Source: Aporrectodea caliginosa
Lineage: Eukaryota > Annelida > Clitellata > Crassiclitellata > Lumbricidae
Assembly: GCA_020284085.1 (NCBI GenBank)
Contig: JACEVL010000034.1
Span: 405,001-469,000 of the forward strand
Length of the DNA: 64,000 bases
Reading direction: 5' to 3'
The position numbers were made by a program, and so were the translations under genes. The notes under the pieces were generated by a model. It ran no database searches. It was not told the DNA's origin and saw nothing but the letters and a program-made list of their open reading frames with translations. How positions within the stretch are numbered: the stretch's first letter is position 1; each line of letters begins with the position of its first letter. Positions 1-12,700 of this stretch are shown here, one piece after another.

Positions 1-345
1 GTGGGAGTGGATGTCCAAAGTGTGACGAAAAAACTTATTAAATACTGGAGGTAGGAGGTCACGATCATATCGGAACATAAACTCCCCTATCTTTGCACTC
101 CTTATCTGGTCTATTTGCAGGAATTAAGCTCTTGGAATTTATTTTTGGTGTTAGCCCTGTAAGGGTTTCGACCCACATATCTAACTGCTTGATTATGTAA
201 GATAACTAATCTTATAAGACTGGATTTATAGGTTGAAGCTTCGTCTACCTATACATACGCAAATCCTCGTTTGTCTGCATCTACTCTCTTACATTTAGTT
301 TAAGTGTACTAAGCACCTGTATAAAGAGTGATTATTGTTTTTCAG
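1..345 (+). other. Intron of gene 1 upstream of first visible exon
   Basis: No supported exon or element. Similar sequence ('aaatcctcgtttgtctgc', 'ttacatttagtttaag') precedes the 8-Cys exons of gene 2 at 44810-44895, so this is the intron that follows a CUB second exon. Confidence 0.55.
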
Positions 346-777
346 GATGCCAAGGTAACTGCACTCCGGTAGCCAACGGCGCCGGATACAACTGCACCTG
401 TGACGCCAATCAGACTCCTTACATCGCTCCACCTTACAATCAATGCCCCGACAGCGGCTGTTTCGATTCATCAACATATTGCGCCTGCAGTCAACCACCC
501 ACCGACACGAACACTTCACAACAAACGACAGCATTCGAATGGTACAATCCAGAGAATGACACAGAGTCTTCCAGTAGCCCTCCCTCCACCATGCCATATC
601 CTTACAACTCTAACGATACATTCAACAATTCTAACTTCGTCAGCTGTTACGAGTGTTGGTATTCAGGAAATTCCATTGACACATCCAACGAGTCAGCTTG
701 CAGCCCGCAAAATAATTCCCTCGGAGGAAGGACCTGCGCCGGAGTAGCATGTCAGACATACTCCTACAGTTCTCCAA
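346..777 (+). CDS. Gene 1 exon a: 8-Cys motif plus first half of LU domain 1
   Basis: The acceptor is tttttcag before 346 and the donor is gtaagt at 778; 432 nt, phase 1 to phase 1. The first part reads CQGNCTPVANGAGYNC and carries eight cysteines in two C-x3-C...C-x-C blocks. A linker (QQTTAFEWYNP) follows, then the LU start FVSCYECWYSG. The same exon type recurs in gene 2 at 48022 and 58908, where it follows a CUB domain. So the region just before this window probably encodes CUB exons. Confidence 0.82.
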
Positions 778-3700
778 GTAAGTACGGTTGTTTATCTCGA
801 TCAACCGCACCATGTTTCAAGGATTATGCATTAAAACGCATGACCAACAAAATGTTATCTCAGTTGCAGTAATTTAGAAGAAAGCAAGGCAGTGAAATCT
901 TCGAAAAAACAAAAACTCAGACACTTATTTTTACTCAAAGTTTCAGAGATCAAAGTCTCCGTTTAAGACAAGCAATTGAGATCATCTTCTGACATAAACG
1001 TCTTTTAATTGTTACCGGACTAGTGTCTTTGTAAATAAATGGTGATATTTTATTTGTTTTCAGGTTATGCATATGCATACGTCTTTCAGCAATGTGTTGA
1101 TCATTATTATTACGAGGAAAATCTCAGAAACTGTCAAAACCAGAGCCAAGTGTATGGCTACAATTACTTCTTTGAGGGAGACCAGTGTTGCTATTCCTAC
1201 AAAGACTACTACGCGGAGCTGAAATCCTGTTTCTGTGCATCTGATTACTGCAACAATTACATATTGCAACCAAGTTCTCAGTCTAACGACACTACAACCT
1301 CAACCTGGTATAATAGCCCACAAGATGTAACCTCTGACCCGGTAAACAGCACCGGTTTCGTCAACTGTTACAGCTGTTGGTATTCGGGCACTGTCAATAA
1401 CGTATCGGCAAATTCAACTTGTGAAGAACCTTTCACTTCATATGATGGAGGCTCGTGCGGTGGAGAAGCATGTGCTACATACGCCTCTGCCTCTGAAGGT
1501 AATTTTTGTTCCTTTGTTTAACCTCGAATTTCATGTCGCATACAAATTCACGTTTTCCGCTCCACCCATACACGTAAACAACGTTAGTTTGCCTATCAAA
1601 TTTATGTTGTACGAATTTATTCAAAAATTCTGCAACACCAGAAATTCAGTGCAAATTGTTTTGCGATGCTACAGTTTGCTCATAAATTTCTAATTATCAC
1701 TAGGTCTCAAGTGATTCTCAAACGGGACATTCATTTAATTTCATTTCAGATATTTATATAGCGCCCCTTCAAGATTTCTACTCAGAAGCGCTCCCGACTA
1801 CAGCGCGGACACTGAATCGGAGTTTCACGCCGAAGCGCATGAGCAATTGCGAGTGAAGGACTTGCCTAGGGTCCCTACGCGGCGGCTTGAGGTGGATTCG
1901 AGCCCACAACCCTCCGGCTGCAAGGCACCAAACATACCCCCTGGAGGTGGATTCGAACCCGCAACCCTCCGGCTGCAAGGCACCGAACATACCTTTACAC
2001 CACCGCGCCCCACAATTATTAATTTATGCTTTGTTTATTGAAGGTATCAAGTATAAGAAGTAAATCTAAAATCACAGATATTCTTTGCAAAATAAACTTA
2101 CTCTTGTTGACAGGTGAAATATCAAAATAGCGGAAAATGCATGTTAAATTCAAATGAGTGGTGAATTTTGCGTATGTATAGCCAATTGTTAAGCTTGAGT
2201 CTGTGACATATGTTTGCAAGTCCAGACTAAAGCGTGTTCGAACATAATAACAAAAAAGGATCACTTTTTGTTATTGACAGGTTATTTTGGAATCAGTCGA
2301 GCATGCATCAGTACTTATTCCTACGCAGACAACCTCAGACTTTGTCAAGACAACGCCACATATTCAGGATTCCATTACTTCTTCTACGAAAATCAGTGTT
2401 GCTATTCTTACACATACGACACGTGGTCCAGCACAGGCTGCTTTTGTGCAGACAACTACTGCAACACTCACTTTTTGCAACCAACGATAGTTCCTCGATC
2501 AAATGACACAACAACATTCTCTTGGTACAATCCAGACAACGCTACTGGGTCTCCAAGTGACCCTCCCTCCACCATGCCATATCCTTACAATTCTAACGAT
2601 ACATTCAACAATTCTAACTTCGTCAGCTGTTACGAGTGTTGGTATTCAGGAAATTCCATTGACACATCCAACGAGTCAGCTTGCAGCCCGCAAAATAATT
2701 CCCTCGGAGGAAGGACCTGCGCCGGAGTAGCATGTCAGACATACTCCTACAGTTCTCCAAGTAAGCAGTTTATCTCGATCAACCGCACCATGTTTCAAGG
2801 ATTATGCATTAAAACGCATAACCAAGAAAATGTTATCTCAGTTGCAGTAATTTAGAAGAAGACAAGGCAATGAAATCTTCGAAAAAACAAAAACTCAGTG
2901 ACTTATTTTTACTCAAAGGTTTCAGAGATCAAAGTCTCCGTTTAAGACAAGCAATTGAGATCATCTTCTGACATAAACGTCTTTTAATTGTTACCGGACT
3001 AGTGTCTTTGTAAATAAATGGTGATATTTTATTTGTTTTCAGGTTATGCATATGCATACGTCTTTCAGCAATGTGTTGATCATTATTATTACGAGGAAAA
3101 TCTCAGAAACTGTCAAAACCAGAGCCAAGTGTATGGCTACAATTACTTCTTTGAGGGAGACCAGTGTTGCTATTCCTACAAAGACTACTACGCTGAGCTG
3201 AAATCCTGTTTCTGTGCATCTGATTACTGCAACAATTACATATTGCAACCAAGTTCTCAGTCTAACGACACTACAACCTCAACCTGGTATAATAGCCCAC
3301 AAGATCCAACCTCTGACCCGGGAAACAGCACCGGTTTCGTCAACTGTTACAGCTGTTGGTATTCGGGCACTGTCAATAACGTATCGGCAAATTCAACTTG
3401 TGAAGAACCTTTCACTTCATATGATGGAGGCTCGTGCGGTGGAGAAGCATGTGCTACATACGCCTCTGCCTCTGAAGGTAATTTTTGTTCCTTTGTTTAA
3501 CCTCGAATTTCATGTCGCATACAAATTCACGTTTTCCGCTCCACTCATACATGTAAACAACGTGAGTTTGCCTACGAAATTTATGTTGTACAAATTTATT
3601 CAAAAATTCTGCAACACCAGAAATTCGTGCAAATTGTTTTGCAATGCTACAGTTTGCTCATAAATTTCTAATTATCACTAGGTCTCAAGTGATTCTCATA

Positions 3701-6700
3701 CGGGACATTATTAATTTATGCTTTGTTTATTGAAGGTATCAAGTATAAGAAGTAAATCTAAAATCACAGATATTCTTTGCAAAATAAACTTACCCTTTTG
3801 GACACGTGAAATATCAAAATAGCGGAAAATGCATGTTAAATTAAAATGAGTGGTGAATTTTGCGTATGTATAGCCAATTGTTAAGCTTGAGTCTGTGACA
3901 TATGTTTGCAAGTCCAGACTTAAGCGTGTTCGAACATAATAACAAAAAAGGATCACTTTTTGTTATTGACAGGTTATTTTGGAATCAGTCGAGCATGCAT
4001 CAGTACTTATTCCTACGCAGACAACCTCAGACTTTGTCAAGACAACGCCACATATTCAGGATTCCATTACTTCTTCTACGAAAATCAGTGTTGCTATTCT
4101 TACACATATGACACGTGGTCCAGCACAGGCTGCTTTTGTGCAGACAACTACTGCAACACTCACTTTTTGCAACCAACGATAGTTCCTCGATCAAATGACA
4201 CAACAACCTACTCATGGTACAATCCAGACAATGCTACTGAGTCTCCCAGTAGCCCTCCTTCCACCATGCCATATCCTTACAATTCTAACGATACATTCAA
4301 CAATTCTAACTTCGTCAGCTGTTACGAGTGTTGGTATTCAGGAAATTCCATTGACACATCCAACGAGTCAGCTTGCAGCCCGCAAAATAATTCCCTCGGA
4401 GGAAGGACCTGCGCCGGAGTAGCATGTCAGACATACTCCTACAGTTCTCCAAGTAAGCAGTTTATCTCGATCAACCGCACCATGTTTCAAGGCTTATGCA
4501 TTAAAACGCATAACCAAGAAAATGTTATCTCAGTTGCAGTAATTTAGAAGAAGACAAGGCAATGAAATCTTCGAAAAAACAAAAACTCAGTGACTTATTT
4601 TTACTCAAAGGTTTCAGAGATCAAAGTCTCCGTTTAAGACAAGCAATTGAGATCATCTTCTGACATAAACGTCTTTTAATTGTTACCGGACTAGTGTCTT
4701 TGTAAATAAATGGTGATATTTTATTTGTTTTCAGGTTATGCATATGCATACGTCTTTCAGCAATGTGTTGATCATTATTATTACGAGGAAAATCTCAGAA
4801 ACTGTCAAAACCAGAGCCAAGTGTATGGCTACAATTACTTCTTTGAGGGAGACCAGTGTTGCTATTCCTACAAAGACTACTACGCTGAGCTGAAATCCTG
4901 TTTCTGTGCATCTGATTACTGCAACAATTACATATTGCAACCAAGTTCTCAGTCTAACGACACTACAACCTCAACCTGGTATAATAGCCCACAAGATCCA
5001 ACCTCTGACCCAGGAAACAGCACCGGTTTCGTCAACTGTTACAGCTGTTGGTATTCGGGCACTGTCAATAACGTATCGGCAAATTCAACTTGTGAAGAAC
5101 CTTTCACTTCATATGATGGAGGCTCGTGCGGTGGAGAAGCATGTGCTACATACGCCTCTGCCTCTGAAGGTAATTTTTGTTCCTTTGTTTAACCTCGAAT
5201 TTCATGTCGCATACAAATTCACGTTTTCCGCTCCACCCATACATGTAAACAACGTGAGTTTGCCTATCAAATTTATGTTGTACAAATTTATTCAAAAAAC
5301 AGTTTTTCAAATTTCTAATTATCCTAGGAAATTCAGTGCATTTAAATTGTTTTGCGATTGCTACAGTTTGCTCATAAATTTCTAATTATCACTAGGTCTC
5401 AAGTGATTCTCATGCAAGGCACCGGGACATTATTAATTTATGCTTTGTTTATTGAAGGTATCAAGTATAAGAAGTAAATCTAAAATCACAGATATTCTTT
5501 GCAAAATAAACTTACCCTTGTGGACACGTGAAATGTCAAAATAGCGGAAAATGCATTTTAAATTAAAATGAGTGGTGAATTTTGCGTATTTATAGCCAAT
5601 TGTTAAGCTTGAGTCTGTGACATATGTTTGCAGGTCCAGACTTGAGCGTGTTCGAACATAATAACAAAAAAGGATCACCTTTTGTTATTGACAGGTTATT
5701 TTGGAATCAGTCGAGCATGCATCAGTACCTATTCCTACGCAGACAACCTCAGACTTTGTCAAGACAACGCCACATATTCAGGATTCCATTACTTCTTCTA
5801 CGAAAATCAGTGTTGCTATTCTTACACATATGACACGTGGTCCAGCACAGGCTGCTTTTGTGCAGACAACTACTGCAACACTCACTTTTTGCAACCAACG
5901 ATAGTTCCTCGATCAAATGACACAACAACATTCTCTTGGTACAATCCAGACAACGCTACTGGGTCTCCAAGTGACCCTCCCTCCACCATGCCATATCCTT
6001 ACAATTCTAACGATACATTCAACAATTCTAACTTCGTCAGCTGTTACGAGTGTTGGTATTCAGGAAATTCCATTGACACATCCAACGAGTCAGCTTGCAG
6101 CCCGCAAAATAATTCCCTCGGAGGAAGGACCTGCGCCGGAGTAGCATGTCAGACATACTCCTACAGTTCTCCAAGTAAGCAGTTTATCACGATCAACCGC
6201 ACCATGTTTCAAGGATTATGCATTAAAACGCATGACCAACAAAATGTTATCTCAGTTGCCGTAATTCAGAAGAAGGCAAAGCAATGAAATCTTCGAAAAA
6301 ACAAAAACTCAGTGACTTATTTTTACTCAAAGGTTTCAGAGATCAAAGTCTCCGTTTAAGACAAGCAATTGAGATCATCTTCTGACATAAACGTCTTTTA
6401 ATTGTTACCGGACTAGTGTCTTTGTAAATAAATGGTGATATTTTATTTGTTTTCAGGTTATGCATATGCATACGTCTTTCAGCAATGTGTTGATCATTAT
6501 TATTACGAGGAAAATCTCAGAAACTGTCAAAACCAGAGCCAAGTGTATGGCTACAATTACTTCTTTGAGGGAGACCAGTGTTGCTATTCCTACAAAGACT
6601 ACTACGCGGAGCTGAAATCCTGTTTCTGTGCATCTGATTACTGCAACAATTACATATTGCAACCAAGTTCTCAGTCTAACGACACTACAACCTCAACCTG

Positions 6701-9700
6701 GTATAATAGCCCACAAGATCCAACCTCTGACCCAGGAAACAGCACCGGTTTCGTCAACTGTTACAGCTGTTGGTATTCAGGCACTGTCAATAACGTATCG
6801 GCAAATTCAACTTGTGAAGAACCTTTCACTTCATATGATGGAGGCTCGTGCGGTGGAGAAGCATGTGCTACATACGCCTCTGCCTCTGAAGGTAATTTTT
6901 GTTCCTTTGTTTAACCTCGAATTTCATGTCGCATACAAATTCACGTTTTCTGCTCCACTCATACATGTAAACAACGTGAGTTTGCCTACGAAATTTATGT
7001 TGTACAAATTTATTCAAAAAAATTGCTCAAACCCGGAAATTCAGTGCTAAATTGTTTTGCGATGCTACAGTTTGCTCATAAATTTCTAATTATCACTAGG
7101 TCTCAAGTGATTCTCATACGGGACATTATTAATTTATGCTTTGTTTATTGAAGGTATCAAGTATAAGAAGTAAATCTAAAATCACAGATATTCTTTGCAA
7201 AATAAACTTACCCTTGTGGACACGTGAAATATCAAAATAGCGGAAAATGCATTTTAAATTGAAATGAGTGGTGAATTTTGCGTATGTATAGCCAATTGTT
7301 AAGCTTGAGTTTGTGACATATGTTTGCAAGTCCAGACTAAAGCGTGTTCGAACATAATAACAAAAAAGGATCACCTTTTGTTATTGACAGGTTATTTTGG
7401 AATCAGTCGAGCATGCATCAGTACCTATTCCTACGCAGACAACCTCAGACTTTGTCAAGACAACGCCACATATTCAGGATTCCATTACTTCTTCTACGAA
7501 AATCAGTGTTGCTATTCTTACACATATGACACGTGGTCCAGCACAGGCTGCTTTTGTGCAGACAACTACTGCAACACTCACTTTTTGCAACCAACGATAG
7601 TTCCTCGATCAAATGACACAACAACCTACTCATGGTACAATCCAGACAATGCTACTGAGTCTCCTAGTAGCCCTCCCTCCACCATGCCATATCCTTACAA
7701 TTCTAACGATACATTCAACAATTCTAACTTCGTCAGCTGTTACGAGTGTTGGTATTCAGGAAATTCCATTGACACATCCAACGAGTCAGCTTGCAGCCCG
7801 CAAAATAATTCCCTCGGAGGAAGGACCTGCGCCGGAGTAGCATGTCAGACATACTCCTACAGTTCTCCAAGTAAGCAGTTTATCTCGATCAACAGTACCA
7901 TGTTTCAAGGCGTATGCATTCAAACGCATAACCAAGAAAATGTTATCTCAGTTGCAGTAATTTAGAAAAAGACAAGAGAATGAAATCTTCGAAAAAACAA
8001 AAACTCAGTGACTTATTTTTACTCAAAGGTTTCAGAGATCAAAGTCTCCGTTTAAGACAAGCAATTGAGATCATCTTCTGACATAAACGTCTTTTAATTG
8101 TTACCGGACTAGTGTCTTTGTAAATAAATGGTGATATTTTATTTGTTTTCAGGTTATGCATATGCATACGTCTTTCAGCAATGTGTTGATCATTATTATT
8201 ACGAGGAAAATCTCAGAAACTGTCAAAACCAGAGCCAAGTGTATGGCTACAATTACTTCTTCGAGGGAGACCAGTGTTGCTATTCCTACAAAGACTACTA
8301 CGCGGAGCTGAAATCCTGTTTCTGTGCATCTGATTACTGCAACAATTACATATTGCAACCAAGTTCTCAGTCTAACGACACTACAACCTCAACCTGGTAT
8401 AATAGCCCACAAGATCCAACCTCTGACCCAGGAAACAGCACCAGTTTCGTCAACTGTTACAGCTGTTGGTATTCGGGCACTGTCAATAACGTATCGGCAA
8501 ATTCAACTTGTGAAGAACCTTTCACTTCATATGATGGAGGCTCGTGCGGTGGAGAAGCATGTGCTACATACGCCTCTGCCTCTGAAGGTAATTTTTGTTC
8601 CTTTGTTTAACCTCGAATTTCATGTCGCATACAAATTCACGTTTTCCGCTCCACCCATACATGTAAATAACGTGAATTTCCATAGCAAATTCATATTGTC
8701 CCAATCTGTACAAACTCAAAATGTGAGGAGCCTTTCATTTCATATGATGTGGGCTCGTGCGGTGGAGAAGCATGTGCTACATGCGCCTCTGCCTTGGAGT
8801 GTATTTTTTTCCTTTGTTCAACCTAGAATTTCATGTCACATACAAATTCACGTTCACTCCGTCACCTATGTATGTTGATTACGTGCATTGAATTTCTATA
8901 GCAAATTATTTTGTATTGTCGAAATTTATTAAAATATTCTGACACTCATGCAATTCTATGCAAAATATTTACGTTGTTGCAGCTTGCCAGGCTATTTCTC
9001 ATTATCACTAGGTGTCAACTGATTCTCATATTGAACAATATTAATTTCTTTTTTGTCTAATGAAGATGTCAGGTATAAAAAGTGATATTCATAGCAAAAC
9101 AACTTTACCCTTGTGAACTCCTGAAATCCCAAAATAACGCAAAAATCATCTTGAAATGATAATTATAAGTCAACTGATATGAGCATAGTGCATATTGCTC
9201 ATGTATAATAGGGTGGAGTGAAAAAAGCAAAATTTCTAGAACCTCAACGTAATAGTGATAAATCGTTGCCTTTTGGTATAGTAAGTTATCATGTGAAATA
9301 TTTCTTTAAAATTCGTTCTCTAAGATTTGCCCAACGCGTTTTAAAATGTGACATTTTAATAAAAAATGACGAATATATAAAAGTTTCAATAAATTATTAA
9401 GATGTAATGCACTGATTGTAATAGTGATAACTCGTTTCCCTGTGATGTTGTTTGTTATCAGGCACAATATTTCTTTAAAATTCGTTCTCTAAGAGTTGCC
9501 CCAACGCGTTTTAAAATTTAACAATTTTAAAACGAAATTGTCGAATTTATTCAAATTTCAATAAATTTAAAAAAAGATTTAATGCGCTAATTGTAACAGT
9601 GTTTAAGCATTTAATTATGACGTATTTAATGACCATGCATATTAAAATTAATAAAATGACTGTATGTCAGCAATATTAAATAAACAATAAGCACTTAACA

Positions 9701-12700
9701 TTATAAACAATCCCAACAGTTGTAGACTATATGTCACTAATTACTGAAAATGCTCATTTATTTTATTCTGTTGATTGAACTCCGATTGAAGTTCTGCTTT
9801 AGTATAAAAAGAAGGTATTAGTTCCCGTGATTCCAATCTGGCAAGGATGGAACCTTGTCTAGATGTTTGTCCAACCAGAGCAGCAGATGCCTCATCACCA
9901 AGTTTGACAGAACGCTCAGCCGATTGTGCGTAGCATGAAAATTCGGGAAAGTCGAGTTTTGGCACACACTCACTGGCGACAGATTCTTCACGGTCAGCTG
10001 TGGAAAGTGTGTAAATGACCGATGGTTCTGTTGCTTTTCGTTTTGCCAATCAATCAGATCGATGTAGTCATTTGCAGAAAAGTTAAGCTCTGGAATACAA
10101 AATAATTATTTCAAACAAATACTTTTGATCAGTGCTAAGATTATTTGCTGTGACTTGCAGAAAATCAACTTCAATTTTCTCAAACAAAATAACTGGTAGT
10201 TGTTCACAGTAACCTATGCCATGGGCTTTGCCGATTGGCCCTGTAAATGCCCGTGGACGTGCAGTGACACCGTCGAGACGCTCCAATAGATTTAGCATTG
10301 GCAATTCATTTGAATGCAATTGGCAGACAAACCACTGTGATAAAGGGTTTATTGTTCTCAATTTTTGGCTAGCCGTAACTTGGTGCCATGTAGCTCTCCA
10401 GATGGATAACCACAGCTAATCGAATCCTAACCGACACTTGGAAGCATATCCGTTCTCTAGGACTACGCAGAGTCTTGCGATCGAGAAATGAATGTCAGCA
10501 GAAACACAGAATAAGTAATCCAGTCCTTAACTTTGCTGCAAATGATTACTTCGATCTGATTGATTGGCAAAACGTAAAAGTTACAGAACCACCGGTCATT
10601 TCCACACTTTCAACAGCTGACCTTGAAGAATTTATCGCCAGTGAATGTGTAACAACACTCCACTTTCCCCAATTTCCATGCCACACACAATAGGTTGAGC
10701 GCTCTGTCCAACTTCTTGATGCGGCATCTACTGCTGTTGTTGGACAAACATCTAAAAATGGTTCCATCTTTGCCAGATCGGAATCACGAGAACTAATACC
10801 TTCTTTTTTTACTAAAGCAGAATTTCAATCGGAGTTCAATCAACAGAATAAAATAAATGAGCATTGACTCACTTTTCAGTAATTAGTGACATATCTAGTC
10901 TACAACAGTACTCTTGGGATTGTTTATAATGTTTAGTGCTTATTGTTTATTTAATATTGCTGACATACAGTCATTTTATTAATTTTAATTTGCAAGGTCA
11001 CGTTGGCCGCTAGGGACGTGTTAACACGTCCCAAATTGGGATTGTTCAGACGCTAGGGACGTGTATTATACACGTCCCTTAGGTATCGGCCGTACAGAGG
11101 TTGTTCAGCGTCCCAGTAATAATTCCTGCCGCTTATAAGTAATAGTGGACATGTGCTGCTACCTACTGAATGCATATAAGATTATTTTTGGCAATGTTTA
11201 GTGACTAAAAAATGGAATAATATTATATGATATGAAGCGTCTGTTGTTGTGTCGGCCATCTTGGTGTAGGCTTTTTGCGGTAAACATTATAATTTATATG
11301 AATTATTTGAAAAAGAAAAGGTTCAGTATACAGCAGCCTATGAAGATGTCGTGCGCATTAGACGATGAATCTTCTATTGATAGTGTAGCCTACATGAGGT
11401 TTGGAACAAAATAGCCTAATGTTATTCGGTCTCTGCTCGGAAGCCAAGATCGCCAGAGACAGCCGCCCGCGCCATCGGTGGCCTTCAAGGAACACAAGGC
11501 TTCGCACCTATCCAGAGTGTCAGTGGACAGCATTACCTGAAGGTTATCTCAGCAAATGCTACCAAAGCAGGACCTTACAATAGATGTGTTGTTTGCAGCA
11601 AGCAGGAAAGGCGCAAGGAAACGCGATATTTTTGTGAAACTTGCCCTTTAGAGCCTGTAGGCCTACTGTGCGTTGTAGGCCTAAAATGTTTCAAACTGGT
11701 TCACACTGAACAGTAATTTAGCTATAGGCCCCGGGGGGCGGTTCGCCCCCCGCGCCCCGCTTGGTTGTATAATGGCGCCCCTCAAGACCAAACCCGTCAT
11801 GGTGGACAAAGGGGGCGAAACAATTACATTTTTAAAGAAATTTTATCATCTGCGCCCTTACTCTTTTAATATCTTAATGACGGCTTAATCGTATGAAAGA
11901 CGACAAAATAATGTCACTCGATGTACTGTTTACAGCAAGATACAGTATACCCCGGTATCGAGTTTCCATTCTGAGATGAATTGCCCCTGCAGCCGGAGGG
12001 GCTGCACTGCTGCAGGGTGACCCTTGCAGCCGGAGGGGCTGCAGGGTGACCCTTGCAGCCGGAGAGGCTGAAGGGGTCAGTTCTCTCCCACTGTCTCTGA
12101 AAGCCCACAAACCGAATATTATATATTTATGCTATATATACAGGCTGTATGTATATATGTTACAGGCAATGTAAAATCAGGGATTTTGTAAAATGCCTGA
12201 AATTTTTAGGCAATTTGTAAAATCCCCAATTCACTCGGGCACTTTACAAAATCCCTGAAAAAACCAGGGATTTTGTAAATTCCCTGAAATCTGATGATGA
12301 AAATTTGACAGATTGCCTGAAAGTGACGAAAATTATCGAAGTTTTACAAACTACCTGAAAAAACCAGGGATTTTGTAAAATCCCTTAAATCTGATGATTA
12401 CAGGCAATGTGTAAAATCAGGGATTTTGTGAAATGTCTAGGCAATTTGTAAAATCTCCAATTCACTCGGGCACTTTATAAAATTCCGGGATATAAAAAAC
12501 CAGGGATTTGGCTGCGTGTCCGACATGTCCGCCGGCTATTTTTCAAGTCATGTGGTCGGGGACGTGACTTGTTTGTTCCCTTCCCCTTAGGAGCCTAAAT
12601 AGAGCTTTGAGTTGTCGCGGCGGATTGTCAATTAATAAGAATAAATAAATAAATAAAATTAAATAAATAAATAAATAAATCAAATTAAATTAATTTATTT

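Noticed and set aside
1060..1269. Minus-strand ORFs opposite every B exon (69 codons) and C exon (60-62 codons)
   Set aside because: Shadows of the real exons; their conservation follows from the near-identity of the tandem units.
1880..2013. A tRNA gene on the minus strand
   Set aside because: A- and B-box wording is present, but the clover-leaf is not completed and the B half is duplicated; it belongs to a SINE.
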